A stretch of 52,012 nt of DNA, from assembly GCA_014529385.2 (NCBI GenBank), contig JABFUD020000367.1, forward strand, positions 1 to 52,012, read 5' to 3'. Position 1 is the stretch's first letter, and each line of letters starts with the position of its first letter. This stretch comes from Adiantum capillus-veneris (lineage: Eukaryota; Streptophyta; Polypodiopsida; Polypodiales; Pteridaceae). A program made the translations under genes and the position numbers. Shown here one piece after another: positions 41,742-52,012 of this stretch. The notes under the pieces were generated by a model. It saw nothing but the letters and a program-made list of their open reading frames with translations, had not been told where the DNA came from and did no database searches.

Positions 41742-42721
41742 TGTGTCATTTGATGGGTGACGGTAAACATCGCGAAGGAGTTTCCATAAGTTCGGTGGAA
41801 AGGGCCGGGTTACGAGTGCCCCTGATGCGTCACATGATGGGTGACGGGTGCATCAGTAAGGGGGCATTCCGTAGGCTAATGAGGAACTCCGAACTGAGTA
41901 AGAAAATACGTGTAAGAACGCAAGCACAAGAATAAAGATGGTTCAATGAAGCTTTTTACGAAAAAGCAGGAACATTCGCGGGAGGGCAGATGTTTTCCCG
42001 CGAGGAGTCTGTGTCTGCATTGCATCTGTGTCGTGTCCTGCACCCGGGGACGCCTGGAATGTGTTCGTGTAGCATTGTTTTCACTAACTGAGTGAGTTTT
42101 TAAAGTTTGAACAGGTTCACACTTTATTGTATAAAGTGGCCGGTCACTTTTAAGTGACCAGCCCTTTTATTAATAAAATAAAGCAAGGCTCTCCTTAAAA
42201 AAAAAAAGCCAGCGCTAAAAGCTACGCAGGGGGCTGAATTTGCGATCTCTCTCTCTCCTCTCTCTAGGGGGCGCCTAGTTCTGCATTTTCGGCTGCTATT
42301 CCCGCCGGGTGCCAGGCCCTATAAAGTAGCAGCCAGCGTTCCAGTTTGGGACAGGCCGGAAGCAGCAGAAAGTGCTAGCGCTGGGATTTTGGGGCAGAGT
42401 TGGCGACGGAAACGGCAAGTGTTCGTGTGACGACTGAGTACGGAGGTCGCTTTTCCGAGCAAGGAGTGACAGGTATAAGGTGTCGATACGCATTGAGAAT
42501 TATTGCTTTGTGTGGTTTGTTTTGCAGGAATCTCCCGCCTTACGCGAAAACCCTTTACGGGAAGTACGGCTTTACGCCTAAGTCCCTTACGGGAAAGTAC
42601 GGCTTCGCGCCTAAGTCCCTTACGGGAAGGAACGGCCGTGCGCCCAAGCCCTTTACGGGAAAGCACGACCTTCGGGTCTAAGATTACAGAACGGAGGGGT
42701 TTCCTCGGGTTCTTGTGCTTG
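41742..42721 (+). repeat. Element F 5' LTR, first part
   Basis: The start is placed at TGTGTCATTTGATGGG because the LTR end (50013-50019) is the inverted TGTGACA; the exact base is uncertain. It contains a near-duplicate GATG(T/C)GTCA..TGATGGGTGACGG (41741 and 41827), a (TC)n run, and a 33-bp tandem repeat. It is split after GCTTG (42717-42721) by element E and resumes at 49862. Confidence 0.7.
42552..42670 (+). repeat. 33-bp tandem repeat in the F LTR
   Basis: About 3.6 imperfect units beginning CCTTTACGGGAAGTACGGC and ending CGCCTAAGTC. The second and first units differ at a few sites only; the third and fourth are more diverged. Confidence 0.9.
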
Positions 42722-44196
42722 TGAAACCGGCCTGTTCAATCCAAAAAGGGCGGTAGACTTTACTTCAAACCTTGATTTAGCTTTCACCCATTATTAGTCG
42801 TCTATTATACCTGCGCTATAGTGACACAAGAGAGGGGAATGGGATACAAATGCTAGAATGCACCTGTATGAGAAGACCGACACCAGATTGGCCCCTAACT
42901 TAGGCGCCCCTTTCGGTATTTCTTTATTGTTCAAAAGAGGGAATAAATGCTGTGGATCCCTACAAGCTGCCCCGCACAAACTTGGCTGAATTTCAACTGT
43001 TCCGGCCTGATTTCGGCAGCATAACTGTACTAGGACCCTTCACAGTCAGTATTCCCACACATTGAATGACTTTCCCGACGCATACGGGCACTTTGCAAAA
43101 CCTGGCGAGAATCTGCAGCATGCTGAATTCTCTGTTTTCAGCCCTGAAAATGCGCCAGATCGCCTGTACAGCGGTCCCCTTGCGTCCCCGAACCTCCTGG
43201 GGGTATTAGGGTCCGTTTAGGGCCAAAACCCTAAACCTGCAAAAGTACACAGCAGGCTGTAATTCACTGTTTCGGGCTCCGTTTCGCGTGCCGGTCGCAT
43301 CCGTAGCAAGTCCTCGAGCTCCCGCACTTGTAGGGCTACTTGCCCTTTGAATCGGACGAGATTTCTGGCGTGAAACCTCTCCGAATTCACCTGTACTTGC
43401 GGGGGGATTAGCCGCTAGCTAATCCAGTACCTGTGCAAGAGGCTCTTGCCTCGGCAATCGCGCATGAACCCACACAACTGTACATTGGTCAAATGAAGTG
43501 CCCACGAGAGGGGCATAACATACTACCAAAGGGGAGAGAGAGGGCAGTGCGTAGCGTGCAGGGCATCACTCCTGGCACCGCACTGTGCATAAGAGGGAAA
43601 GCAAGCACTCCATAGCTCTTAACCTGTGACAAAACTGAAAATGAGGCTCTCCCCCTCCTAAATTCAGCGCCAACTCTTGTTGCATGAGGCAAGTGCACCA
43701 GAAGGTGCCACTTGGCACATTTATAAGCATTTTCCCATTTCGGGGTTGCCGTCTAAAAATATCCCAACCGGTTGCCCAGTTGACTTCACGGCAAAGTAAG
43801 AAAATGTTCCCCTTGTCATTCCGGAGGTAATGACGTCAACACATTTTCAGGTCCCAAAATAGCAGTTCCCTAAATTTTAGGAGATGCTGCCATTGTATCT
43901 TTCTAGGTCATCCGACCCTCTTTGTACACTGCGGCCACATCCAGAACTGAAATGTAGCCTCTGTAGAAAAGGATTCCACTTTGGCTAGTCAATGACCCCA
44001 CTTGGCTAACCATAGTCCTTGTCCAACCTTAGTGCTCTCTTGCCCTCAGGCCTGGACTCCCTCTGGACAGTTCCACACTAGCTATGCAATGCAGGGCAGT
44101 TAGATTTCCCGCGGGGTGTTTCCAAAAAGTGAAAGTAAATAGATAATAAGAAAGAAATCAACAAAAAGGATAGATAGTAGTCACACGCTGGTGACA
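42722..44196 (-). repeat. Element E 3' LTR
   Basis: 1475 bp. Inverted repeat at 43405-43425; shared motif at 42903-42921 next to AATAAAG on the minus strand. Related to the D LTR over most of its length. Confidence 0.95.
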
Positions 44197-44768
44197 TACC
44201 CCCTCTTGAAATCTCAAACGTCCTCGTTTGCATCTATGTTGTTCATGCTCCTAGTCAACACTGATGTATTCAACACCTGTCGACACATGTACGACACATA
44301 CATGCTCATTGTCAACCCTGGTGAATTCAACACCTCATCGACTCATGTATTGCCTGCGTGTGAACCCTGTCCCATTGACATAGTGGTAGCTTCGCACTCT
44401 GCCATTGCTTTGAGTCACTAACTTTCCAATGACAAAATGGTAGCTGCACATTTTGCCACTGTCTTATAGTACACGTTGGATCCCGTAACACTTTCGAGCA
44501 TACCCAAACCGACAGTTTAAGAATGCAGTTACACATGTACTCTTCAATAGAAGCAATCACTGTATCCTTGACAAACTGACAAGAAATACTCACTTCTATA
44601 GCACTAACCAAACTTTTGGACATTCCATAAGAGCAATTGCCAAACTGACAATCTGTATAGCTCTAATATTCATGTAACAGGTATTTGATTTGAGCTCACT
44701 TTAAATACCATGTACATCATTTGTTTCAGAAGCCATTGTCACACTGACAATCCATGTAGCTTTGAAAC
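44197..44768 (-). other. Element E 3' untranslated region with tandem duplications
   Basis: Non-coding. On the plus strand GTCAAC...GA(A/T)TTCAACACCT...TCATGTA occurs twice with 57-base spacing (44254-44290, 44311-44347), followed by a second diverged duplicate (CCATTGACATAGTGGTAGC and CCAATGACAAAATGGTAGC). The minus-strand end CAAGAGGGGGTA (44197-44208) is the polypurine tract, identical to that of element A. Confidence 0.8.
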
Positions 44769-46213
44769 TCAAGGGGTCAAGGTAGGTTGCAAATTGAAGG
44801 CTTCAAGGTAAATTGATAACACAGTTGGTGACTCTGCAAGTTCACCTTCTTCCATCCACTTAGCATCCATTGGTGGATAGTTTCTGAACTTTACCAAGTA
44901 TCGCCTAGCAACCTTGCCTTTCACTTTCCTTTCTTTGTGTGCCAAAATCTGTTCCGGGACCAAGATCTCGTCAAGTTCCTCGACTTCCGGCTGATCTTCA
45001 GCTGGCATATCTTCTGGCACATCACCCACATAGGGTCTGAGAAGACTCACATGAAACGCATTGTGAATCTTCCAACTGTCAGGCAATTTCAGCCTATATG
45101 CAACATCACTGATTATGTTGCATACTTGAAAAGGCCCATAGTAACGCATGCTCAGCTTTGGAAACAGTCTTTCCTTGCCCTTCATCTTCTTTAACCTTGC
45201 CTTTTCAAAGCGTAAAAGCACCCAATCACCAAGTGAATATACCACTTCACGACGGTGACGATCAGCTGCTTTCTTTTGCTTTGCCTGAGTCTTTTCTAAG
45301 GCCACTTTGACCTTCTTGTACATTTCATCCATGTCGTGAACATACTTATCTGCTTCAAATATCTTGTCCTTTGTATGCAGTATGGGAGGAACTTTCTTGC
45401 CACCTTCAACTATCTCTAAAGGTGCCTTGCCAGTTGATGAATGCACTGTATTATTGTATGCATACTCCACCAATGGCAAATACTGCTCCCACTTTCCTTT
45501 ATGCTCTGACACATAACACTTCAGCAGATCTAGGACAGTAGAATATGCCTCTTCTGACTGCCCATCTGTTTGAGGATGAAATGACGAAGAGAATTTGAGC
45601 GTTGTGCCCATATTCTCAAACAAGCCTCTCCAGAACAAACTTGTCATGCGTGGATCATGGTCGCTAACAATCGACTGTGGCATGCCATGATACTTGAAAA
45701 TATTGCTCATAAACAAGCGTGCCATCTGATCTAGCTTTATCTTCTTCCTGACAGGAATAAAATGAGCCTGTTTGCTGAATCTGCAAATGATGGTCCAAAT
45801 ACCATCGTTTCCTGTTTGCGTTCTCGAAAGATCAAAGATAAAATCCATAGCAATACTTTCCCATGGTTTATCTGGAATAGGTAGTGGTTGCAATAACCCT
45901 GGTGCCTTTTGCCTGTCAAACTTGACCTTTTGGCATATTAGGCATTCTCGCACAAAGGCATCCACATCCCTTCTCAATGTAGGCCAATAGAAGAATGTCT
46001 CAACCGCTTTAACTGTAGCATCGATACCACGATGCCCTGCATACGGTGGGACATGACTCTCTTCCATCACTTTGCATCGCAATGGCTTTGTGACACACAA
46101 TCTGCCATGCATCATCATGAACCCATATTTGAGAAGATAGTGTTCATGACGTTGTCCTTGCATTAGCTGCTCGAAGACCCTTGCAAAATCTTCTTCATTT
46201 TCATATTGTTCTC
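44769..46213 (-). CDS. Element E integrase with chromodomain-like tail
   Basis: Unbroken from the deletion junction to the stop at 44769; the frame stays open up to 46274. Zinc region: HVPPYAGHRG...CLICQKVKF. Core: MDFIFDLSRTQ, VSDHDPRMTSLFWRG (His for Arg, Asp kept) and SEEAYSTVLDLLKC, so D, D and E are all present. C-terminal barrel GPFQVCNIISDVAYRLK, then EILVPEQILAHKER and RRYLVKFRNYPPMDAKWME, a chromodomain-like fold thought to guide chromatin targeting. It is in a different frame from the protease upstream, so it cannot be made as a simple fusion. Confidence 0.88.
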
Positions 46214-47150
46214 TCTTTGTATAGTGATCTTTTTGTTGTAGGCATCCATGATTCCCTGTACACGAAACAACCAAGGAATACCTAACAACACATCACATCC
46301 GTCCAGTGGCATGATGTAAAATTCTTCAGCATCTACATAGGACTGGATATGTAGGCGCAATTTTCCAATGATGGGTGTCACAGCCTCTGTATGGCCAGGA
46401 CATGCCAAACCTGCCTCTGCTGTATACCTCATCTCTTCAGGTCTGATTCCCAACTTTGAAGCCAATTCTGGGGAAATAAAGTTGGCTTTGGCACCTGGAT
46501 CAAAGAAGATAAGCACTGTTTGATCCCTGACCTTTCCCCACGCTCTGCAAAGCTCACTTGCATCTGAATTTGGCTTGTCGCCCACCATATCTGGCACTAG
46601 ACCAGCCATGGGATTCTTTCCTTTCTTGTCTTCCTTGTCATTAGAATCAGTTGGCCTTTTCTTTGTAGGACAGTTGTAAGCAATGTGGCCAGGCTGCTCA
46701 CATATAAAGCATTTGTTCTCTGTCCTCAGGACCTTCTTTTGCTCTTCTGACTTGCGAGGAAAACGTCTTTTCCATTTCTTCGCTGGTCCCTTTTCTGATT
46801 CAGTCGTAGCTTTATCTTTCCCTGCGTTGGCTGACTCCTGAGTCCCTTTAGGAGCCTCATTGGGAACGTGCTTCTTGGCTGAATTTTTCTTGCCTGATCC
46901 TGCCTTGACGCCAGTGTTAAATTCACAATCTTCTCCCTTGAGCAAACCATTGCCAGTGTTTGCTACCTCGATGAGCTACGTCAAAGTAGTGACTTTTGTC
47001 TTCGTACAGTACTTTCTCAATCCTTTAGGTAGGCCACAACAGTATTTTTCAATCTGTTCTGTCAATGGCACAAACCTATAGGAAGTTACTGGAAGTAGAG
47101 CTTTCCAAAACTTCCGATTGTAATCATCCAGATTTCTGCAGTGCAAGTGG
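46214..47150 (-). pseudogene. Element E Gag C-terminus, zinc knuckle and protease
   Basis: After a frame change near 47155 the Gag capsid C-terminus (YNRKFWKALLP) continues; a further break precedes the open frame from 46945. That frame has a basic linker, the zinc knuckle CFICEQPGHIAYNC (near 46675-46715), a spacer, LCRAWGKVRDQTVLIFFDPG (active Asp in D-P-G), AKANFISPELASKLGI and MPLDGCDVLLGIPWLF, and ends just past DAYNKKITI at the deletion junction. The protease itself looks complete. Confidence 0.85.
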
Positions 47151-48276
47151 CAGCATTAAGCTGGTGCCATTCTGTCATGACATGTGCTTCAAAGTCATCA
47201 GATAACCATGCTGCTGCAAAAATCTGCTTAAAGTAAATCCATGTGGACGGAGCTTGCCCTTGAAGCAATAAAGTTGTCCACCATTGTCCCGCATTCCCTG
47301 TCAAGAAAGTGGCTGCCTTGCGGACCTTTGAAGCCTCTGTAAAGTTTCCCCCTGCATAGGCCTTGTCAAACTGCTGGAGGAATGAGAGAGCCTTCTTCCT
47401 GTCATCAAACCCTATAAAGGTCGTGAAAGACACACCTTTGCCACCTTCTTTGTACGGAGTTGGCCTCTCCAGCGGCGTTAAATTGTCATATGGAAGTGAC
47501 TGAAACATGGGAACACTATTAGGGTTCATCTGTGTTCCTTGGCCGCTATTAACTTGACCTGGAAACGCCATATTTGGCTGCTGATTTGTAATTCCAGCCA
47601 TACCAAAATTTGCATGTGGCATCCCAAATTGGCCCTGAGTGCTCTGAAACCCTGGTAGCATGCCCGTGACACCATACATGGGGTTAGGCATCATCGTTTG
47701 AGCACCCCAAAACACTGTTCCTGGCGTGTGTAAAAACTGATTTCCAGGTGCATGACCAGCCATGCTCTGGAATACCGATCCACCTCCAAAATAGCCAGGG
47801 TGTACTGAAGGTGGTGGGAAGACTTGTTGCATAGCCTGTAGGTTGCTTCCCTGCCCATTAGAACCAGCTATAGGCTGCTGAAAGGTGGCGGGCTGAACTG
47901 GTACAGCCTGAAAGACTGGCATCTCAGCCTACTGTTCTTGCACCTTAGGCACAGGTTGTGGAGACTGCATGTTCTCCGTCAAGTGTACAGGTGTTTCCAT
48001 TGACTGTGCAGTATGAATCACCTGTGCTTGAGCCTTAACAGGCTTTTGAATATGATCCAGTGACCCAACTTGCTGAGATGGAACAGGAGGTTGCAGAAAG
48101 GCTAAAAACCTCGGGTTCTGCATTACTTGTGTGAACATAGCCACAATAGTAGCCAACTGGGTCCTGAATATATCATCATCCGTCTGTGGTGGTCTTGAGG
48201 ACTCACCCACATCATGTGTCTGTTGACCCTGTGAAGAGGAAACCTCTTCAGTCACATCATCTGGTCTGTCAGCCAT
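47151..48276 (-). pseudogene. Element E Gag N-terminus and capsid
   Basis: Start MADRPDDVTEEVSSSQ at 48276 (an upstream Met at 48342 is in frame but outside the D homology). An in-frame TAG at 47929-47931 sits between EQ and AEMPVFQ; the same frame then runs 278 codons more. Gly/Met/Gln/Pro-rich disordered block (HPGYFGGGSVFQSMAG, MMPNPMYGVTGMLPGF), then the capsid (SFLQQFDKAYAGGNFTEASK, WWTTLLLQGQAPSTW, FEAHVMTEWHQLN) to the one-base shift near 47155. D has a stop at a different place in the same region, so the stops arose separately. Confidence 0.88.
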
Positions 48277-48366
48277 AATTGCAATTCCCTGTGTCTGGTC
48301 TATGACCCCTGTGTCTTCAAGCCTAAACTGACCAAGGCTCACTTCTATGGGAAAAAGTGATTTGAA

Positions 48367-48382
48367 CCCGTCGATGGAACCA
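48367..48382 (-). promoter_or_regulatory. Element E primer binding site (same as D)
   Basis: Minus-strand TGGTTCCATCGACGGG directly follows the LTR end, identical to D. Beyond these 16 bases D and E differ (TTCAAATC against ATAGTCAC), which suggests that selection for tRNA pairing covers just these bases. Confidence 0.8.
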
Positions 48383-49856
48383 TGAAACCGGCCTGTTCAA
48401 TCCAAAAAGGGCGGTAGACTTTACTTCAAACCTTGATTTAGCTTTCACCCATTATTAGTCGTTTATTATACCTGCGCTATAGTGACACAAGAGAGGGGAA
48501 TGGGATACAAATGCTAGAATGCACCTGTATGAGAAGACCTACACCAGATTCGCCCCTAACTTAGGCGCCCCTTTCGGTATTTCTTTATTGTTCAAAAGAG
48601 GGAATAAATGCTGTGGATCCCTACAAGCTGCCCCGCACAAACTTGGCTGAATTTCAACTGTTCCGGCCTGATTTCGGCAGCATAACTGTACTAGGACCCT
48701 TCACAGTCAGTATTCCCACGCATTGAATGACTTTCCCGACGCATACGGGCACTTTGCAAAACCTGGCGAGAATCTGCAGCATGCTGAATTCTCTGTTTTC
48801 AGCCCTGAAAATGCGCCAGATCGCTTGTACAGCGGTCCCCTTGCGTCCCCGAACCTCCTGGGGGTATTAGGGTCCGTTTAGGGCCAAAACCCTAAACCTG
48901 CAAAAATACACAGCAGGCTGTAATTCACTGTTTCGGGCTCCGTTTCGCGTGCCGGTCGCATCCGTAGCAAGTCCTCGAGCTCCCGCACCTGTAGGGCTAC
49001 TTGCCCTTTGAATCGGACGAGATTTCTGGCGTGAAACCTCTCCGAATTCACCTGTACCTGCGGGGGGATTAGCCGCTAGCTAATCCAGTACCTGTGCAAG
49101 AGGCTCTTGCCTCGGCAATCGCGCATGAACCCACACAACTGTACATTGGTCAAATGAAGAGCCCACTAGAGGGGCATAACATACTGCCAAAGGGGAGAGA
49201 GAGGGCAGTGCGTAGCGTGCAGGGCATCACTCTTGGCACCGCACTGTGCACAAGAGGGAAAGCAAGCACTCCATAGCTCTTAACCTGTGACAAAACTGAA
49301 AATGAGGCTCTCCCCCTCCTAAATTCAGCGCCAACTCTTGTTGCATGAGGCAAGTGCACCAGAAGGTGCCACTTGGCACATTTATAAGCATTTTCCCGTT
49401 TCGGGGTTGCCGTCTAAAAATATCCCAACCGGTTGCCCAGTTGACTTCACGGCAGAGTAAGGAAATGTTCCCTTGTCATTCCGGAGGTAATGACGTCAAC
49501 ACATTTTCAGGTCCCAAAATAGCAGTTCCCTAAATTTTAGGAGATGCTGCCATTGTATCTTTCTAGGTCATCCGACCCTCTTTGTACACTGCGGCCACAT
49601 CCAGAACTGAAATGTAGCCTCTGTAGAAAAGGATTCCACTTTGGCTAGTCAATGACCCCACTTGGCTAACCATAGTCCTTGTCCAACCTTAGTGCTCTCT
49701 TGCCCTCAGGCCTGGACTCCCTCTGGACAGTTCCACACTAGCTATGCAATGCAGGGCAGTTAGATTTCCGAGGGGTGTGTTTCAAAAAGTGAAAGTAAAT
49801 AGATAATAAGAAAGAAATCAACAAAAAGGATAGATAGTAGTCACATGTTGGTGACA
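48383..49856 (-). repeat. Element E 5' LTR
   Basis: 1474 bp. Inverted repeat at 49066-49086, shared motif at 48564-48582. Nearly identical to the 42722-44196 copy. Confidence 0.95.
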
Positions 49857-50019
49857 GCTTGTATAAGAATTCTCCCTGAATAAAGAATACTCTTAACGGG
49901 GGGGGGACCAGCCCATCTTTTGGTCCCCAATATTGTGTCGATCTTCCCTTCTCTCCCTTTTGCAAAGTATTTTATTTTTCAGATTTCTAAGTGCTCGTGT
50001 ACGCTCCCGTTTTGTGACA
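49857..50019 (+). repeat. Element F 5' LTR, last part
   Basis: Second copy of GCTTG (49857-49861), then the LTR tail with GAATAAAGAATA, a G9 run at 49900-49908, a pyrimidine stretch and the end CCGTTTTGTGACA. Confidence 0.8.
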
Positions 50020-50020
50020 A

Positions 50021-50032
50021 TGGTATCAGAGC
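50021..50032 (+). promoter_or_regulatory. Element F primer binding site
   Basis: TGGTATCAGAGC, initiator tRNA-Met type, one base after the LTR end. Confidence 0.9.
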
Positions 50033-50065
50033 TCGGACTCGTCTCTTTCTCTGCAAAGAAGGACG

Positions 50066-51380
50066 ATGCCGGGAAGAACGGGAAGAACCATGTCGGGCCA
50101 AGGGAGAAGCGTTGAAGAGGAGCTTCAACAAGTGCAAGCCCAACTTGCGGATTTGCAACAAATCTTATTGTTGCTAGACGTCCAAAAGCTCTTGGGCGGA
50201 ATGAAGAAAAGGAATGGAACTGATGCAGCCAAGCATGCAGACAACACTGTTGGCGTGAGACCACAGGAGGAAAGAGAAAAAGAACGTGCCGAGATGCACA
50301 AAGGATCTTCGGATCGGAATGAACGGCCTACTCCAAGGAAAGGCCAGGAAAAAGCGCTCTCTTTGCTAGACGAGAGCAAGGACATCTCTATCTCATCTCC
50401 ATCCTACTCTCCTGATTATACTTCTACTTCTCGATCATCTCGTCAGAAGAAGGAAGCCGCTACTACTACTACCCTATATCAACCTAAAGATAAGCCTCGA
50501 TTCAAGAAGCATGGTCTCAAGTCTCAACATCGCATGAGAGTCTTCAAATCGGGCGACATGGACATCAAGTTCGAAACCTACAACGGACGGAGAGACATCT
50601 CCAAAGCACTGTCCTTCATCAAGCAGTTTGAAGTCGCCTTTACCAATGGGCACTTCACAGAAAGATCCAAATTACGCCATGTGGGGATGCACCTCAAGGA
50701 AACGGCAAGTAATTGGTGGTTAGCCAAGATTCTGGAAGGTTCTCAGGCCAGAACTTGGGAGAGCTTCAAATCTGAATTTGATGAACAATTTCTTCCACCT
50801 GACTTCCAGCAGGACATACGGAAGGAATGGGACTAGCTTGCCCAGAAGGAACATGAAAGAGTAACGACTTATGTGGACAAGTATTGGTCGGTTCTTCTAA
50901 AGGTCACTCCCTTCATGAAGATTGCCGACGAGGAAAAGAAACGAAAGTTCGAAGCGGGTCTCCAACCGCAGCTTCGAAAGAGTATGAAGGTGTATCCGCA
51001 TGATACTCTTCAGAGATGATGGAGTCAGCAATCATTGCTGAGGATTTGCACTCAACTGGGACGCTCAGAAAAATGGAGCATAGCACTTATCGTGCAAGAC
51101 AAAGAGGGGTCTATGATGACCAAGGAGGCCAAGAAAGAAAACGGCCTCCATCTAGGGACGATGATCATTCTAAGAAGCCAGAGGGCACTGGCAAGCGAAC
51201 TAAGTTCTTTCTCCTATTCAACTTCAAACTTTTAGAGAGGAAGGAAGATGCTTCTACTGTGGCGAGAAAGGACATATGAAACCGGATTGCCCGCTAAAGC
51301 AGCAACGGCCAGAACAAGCTCTACAAGGCAAGAGAAAGCAAGGAAGGAGCCCGCACCGCCAAGCTCGAACTCAATTCTAG
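50066..51380 (+). pseudogene. Element F Gag
   Basis: ATG at 50066, with a second Met at 50090 (MSGQGRSVEEEL) that may be the true start. A coiled coil EELQQVQAQLADLQQILLLL is followed by a charged, serine-rich linker. The capsid domain has FETYNGRRDISKALSFIKQF, FTNGHFTERSKLRHVGMHL, NWWLAKIL and FDEQFLPPDFQQDIRKEW. TAG at 50834-50836, then KEHERVTTYVDKYWSVLL-type sequence, TGA near 51017-51019 and frame changes. The zinc knuckle CFYCGEKGHMKPDC (51250-51291) is intact in its own frame. This Gag is clearly separate from those of A, B and D. Confidence 0.85.
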
Positions 51381-52012
51381 ATGTTCAAGGAAACAACAGA
51401 CACGGAGAAAGGGAAGCGTCAACTTCTGAAGGGCTGGGGGTCTTTGAACAACCAGCGAGTACTGATTCTTTATGATCCAGGATCCACGGATAACTTCATC
51501 TCCTGGATACTGCGGAACGTTTGTACCTCACAACGGCTCAGCTTGGCACACCGGTTACATCCGGATCGGCATTCGAGGGGTTGACAACCAATGCAAACTC
51601 CCGTGCAAGGACAGCTCAATCTTCGGATTGGCGAGTACAAGGACCGCAAATCATTTTTGATGGCACCCATCGAGGGATGTGATATCATCTTGGGTATGCC
51701 GTGGCACTTCCACATGACACCTATTCCCGATTATGTGGAAAAGACCCTCACTTTTGGTCATGGGGGTAAGAAGATAAAGATTCATGCTGATGTAGGAGAT
51801 TGGCAGTTCCCAATTGTAAGCCATATCTCCATTAAGAAAGAAATGAAGAAGTGTGTTTCTGCTTACTTGATTTTTGCACGTGAGAAGGAGAAAACTAGTA
51901 GGGACTCTCTCTCTAGTCTGGAAATTAAGCGTCTTCAATTTATTGAAAAGTACAAAGATTGTTTCACGAAAAACACTTCCTGATGAACTCCCTCCGCGTA
52001 CGCCCGGAAGAT
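51381..52012 (+). pseudogene. Element F protease and start of RT linker (runs off window)
   Basis: QRVLILYDPGSTDNFIS carries the active Asp (D-P-G). After a frame change near 51570 come QTPVQGQLNLRIGEYKDRK, MAPIEGCDIILGMPWHF, VEKTLTFGHGGKKI and the linker FIEKYKDCF, stopping at TGA 51981-51983. DELPPRTPG in another frame at the window edge is the usual start of the segment before RT. RT, integrase and 3' LTR must lie beyond 52012. Confidence 0.85.

Larger units (their letters stand above)
42722..49856 (-). mobile_element. Chromovirus E: complete LTRs, RT/RNase H deleted
   Basis: 7135 bp on the minus strand, flanked by GCTTG (42717-42721 and 49857-49861). LTRs start TGTCACCA and end GCCGGTTTCA. 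Reading from 48382: primer site, Gag, zinc knuckle, protease, then directly the integrase zinc region, core and chromodomain-like tail. The whole RT and nearly all RNase H present in the close relative D (about 1.5 kb) are absent, joined near 46213. The LTR pair shows about twenty differences by eye over 1.47 kb, so insertion is fairly recent. It is a non-autonomous derivative. Confidence 0.95.

Noticed and set aside
42552-42670. CRISPR-like array
   Set aside because: Units are directly tandem with no unique spacers, inside a plant LTR.
44769-46945. Reading the E protease and integrase as two different inserted elements
   Set aside because: Both halves align with D on the same strand, within one LTR pair and one TSD; a single internal deletion explains them.
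48350-48368. GGGTTCAAATC on the minus strand looks like a tRNA T-arm/B-box
   Set aside because: It lies just past the E primer site; no D-arm, anticodon arm or acceptor partner is present, and D lacks it.

Overview
The window is nuclear DNA of a land plant. It is almost entirely nested LTR retrotransposons, plus one short piece of an ordinary plant gene. The kingdom call rests on iMet-type primer sites (TGGTATCAGAGC), chromodomain-bearing Ty3/gypsy pols, a plant-type Ty1/copia element, two hAT-type MITEs, AAACCCTAA-like motifs, and an exon resembling peroxisomal DHNA-CoA thioesterase. Such TE density and long AG/TC tracts would fit a large genome (fern, lycophyte or gymnosperm for example), but nothing here fixes the species. 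I saw no rRNA, tRNA, CRISPR or bacterial operon structure.

Layout. 1-2421: 5' flank and first exon (1001-1159, ending at a CAG|GTGAGA donor) of a thioesterase-like host gene, then non-coding DNA. 2422-3277: 3' end of an A-family element. 3278-14600: an old Ty3/gypsy element (B) split by a hAT MITE (5210-5867, 8-bp TSD) and by a complete A-family chromovirus (6233-12758, TSD GGAGA). 14600-16839: inverted A-family fragment (H) whose LTR holds a second hAT MITE (16040-16623, 8-bp TSD). 16840-18445: inverted C-type LTR fragment, AG tract, a 32-base poly-C run and palindromic repeats. 18446-35697: element C, whose 5' LTR is split by a complete chromovirus D (18756-32399, TSD GATAA). D in turn holds an almost unmutated Ty1/copia element J on the minus strand (25373-30679, TSD CTATG). 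C has no pol but keeps an unbroken 374-codon ORF I cannot identify. 35702-about 41635: A-family element G, 3'-truncated and full of stops. 41742-42721 and 49857-52012: element F (LTR, gag, protease, running off the window), split by E (42722-49856, minus strand, TSD GCTTG). E has near-identical LTRs but lacks reverse transcriptase and RNase H.

How the parts relate. A, H, G and the 2422-3277 fragment form one family with a serine-rich Gag. D and E form a second, with a shared non-iMet primer site. B and C are a third group, F a fourth, J is copia. Nesting gives relative ages: B before A and MITE 1, H before MITE 2, C before D before J, F before E. No gag-pol in the window is free of stops, frameshifts or deletions, so recent movement (J, E) either preceded these lesions or used proteins from elsewhere.

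Most unusual signals: (i) a motif containing AAATACCGAAAGGGGCGCC kept in nine LTR copies of families whose LTRs are otherwise unlike; (ii) a perfect 8-bp inverted repeat with a changed loop in D and E LTRs; (iii) the unidentified His/Asp-rich ORF of element C; (iv) an RT-less element with young LTRs; (v) a shared TAG at one RNase H codon in two A-family copies.
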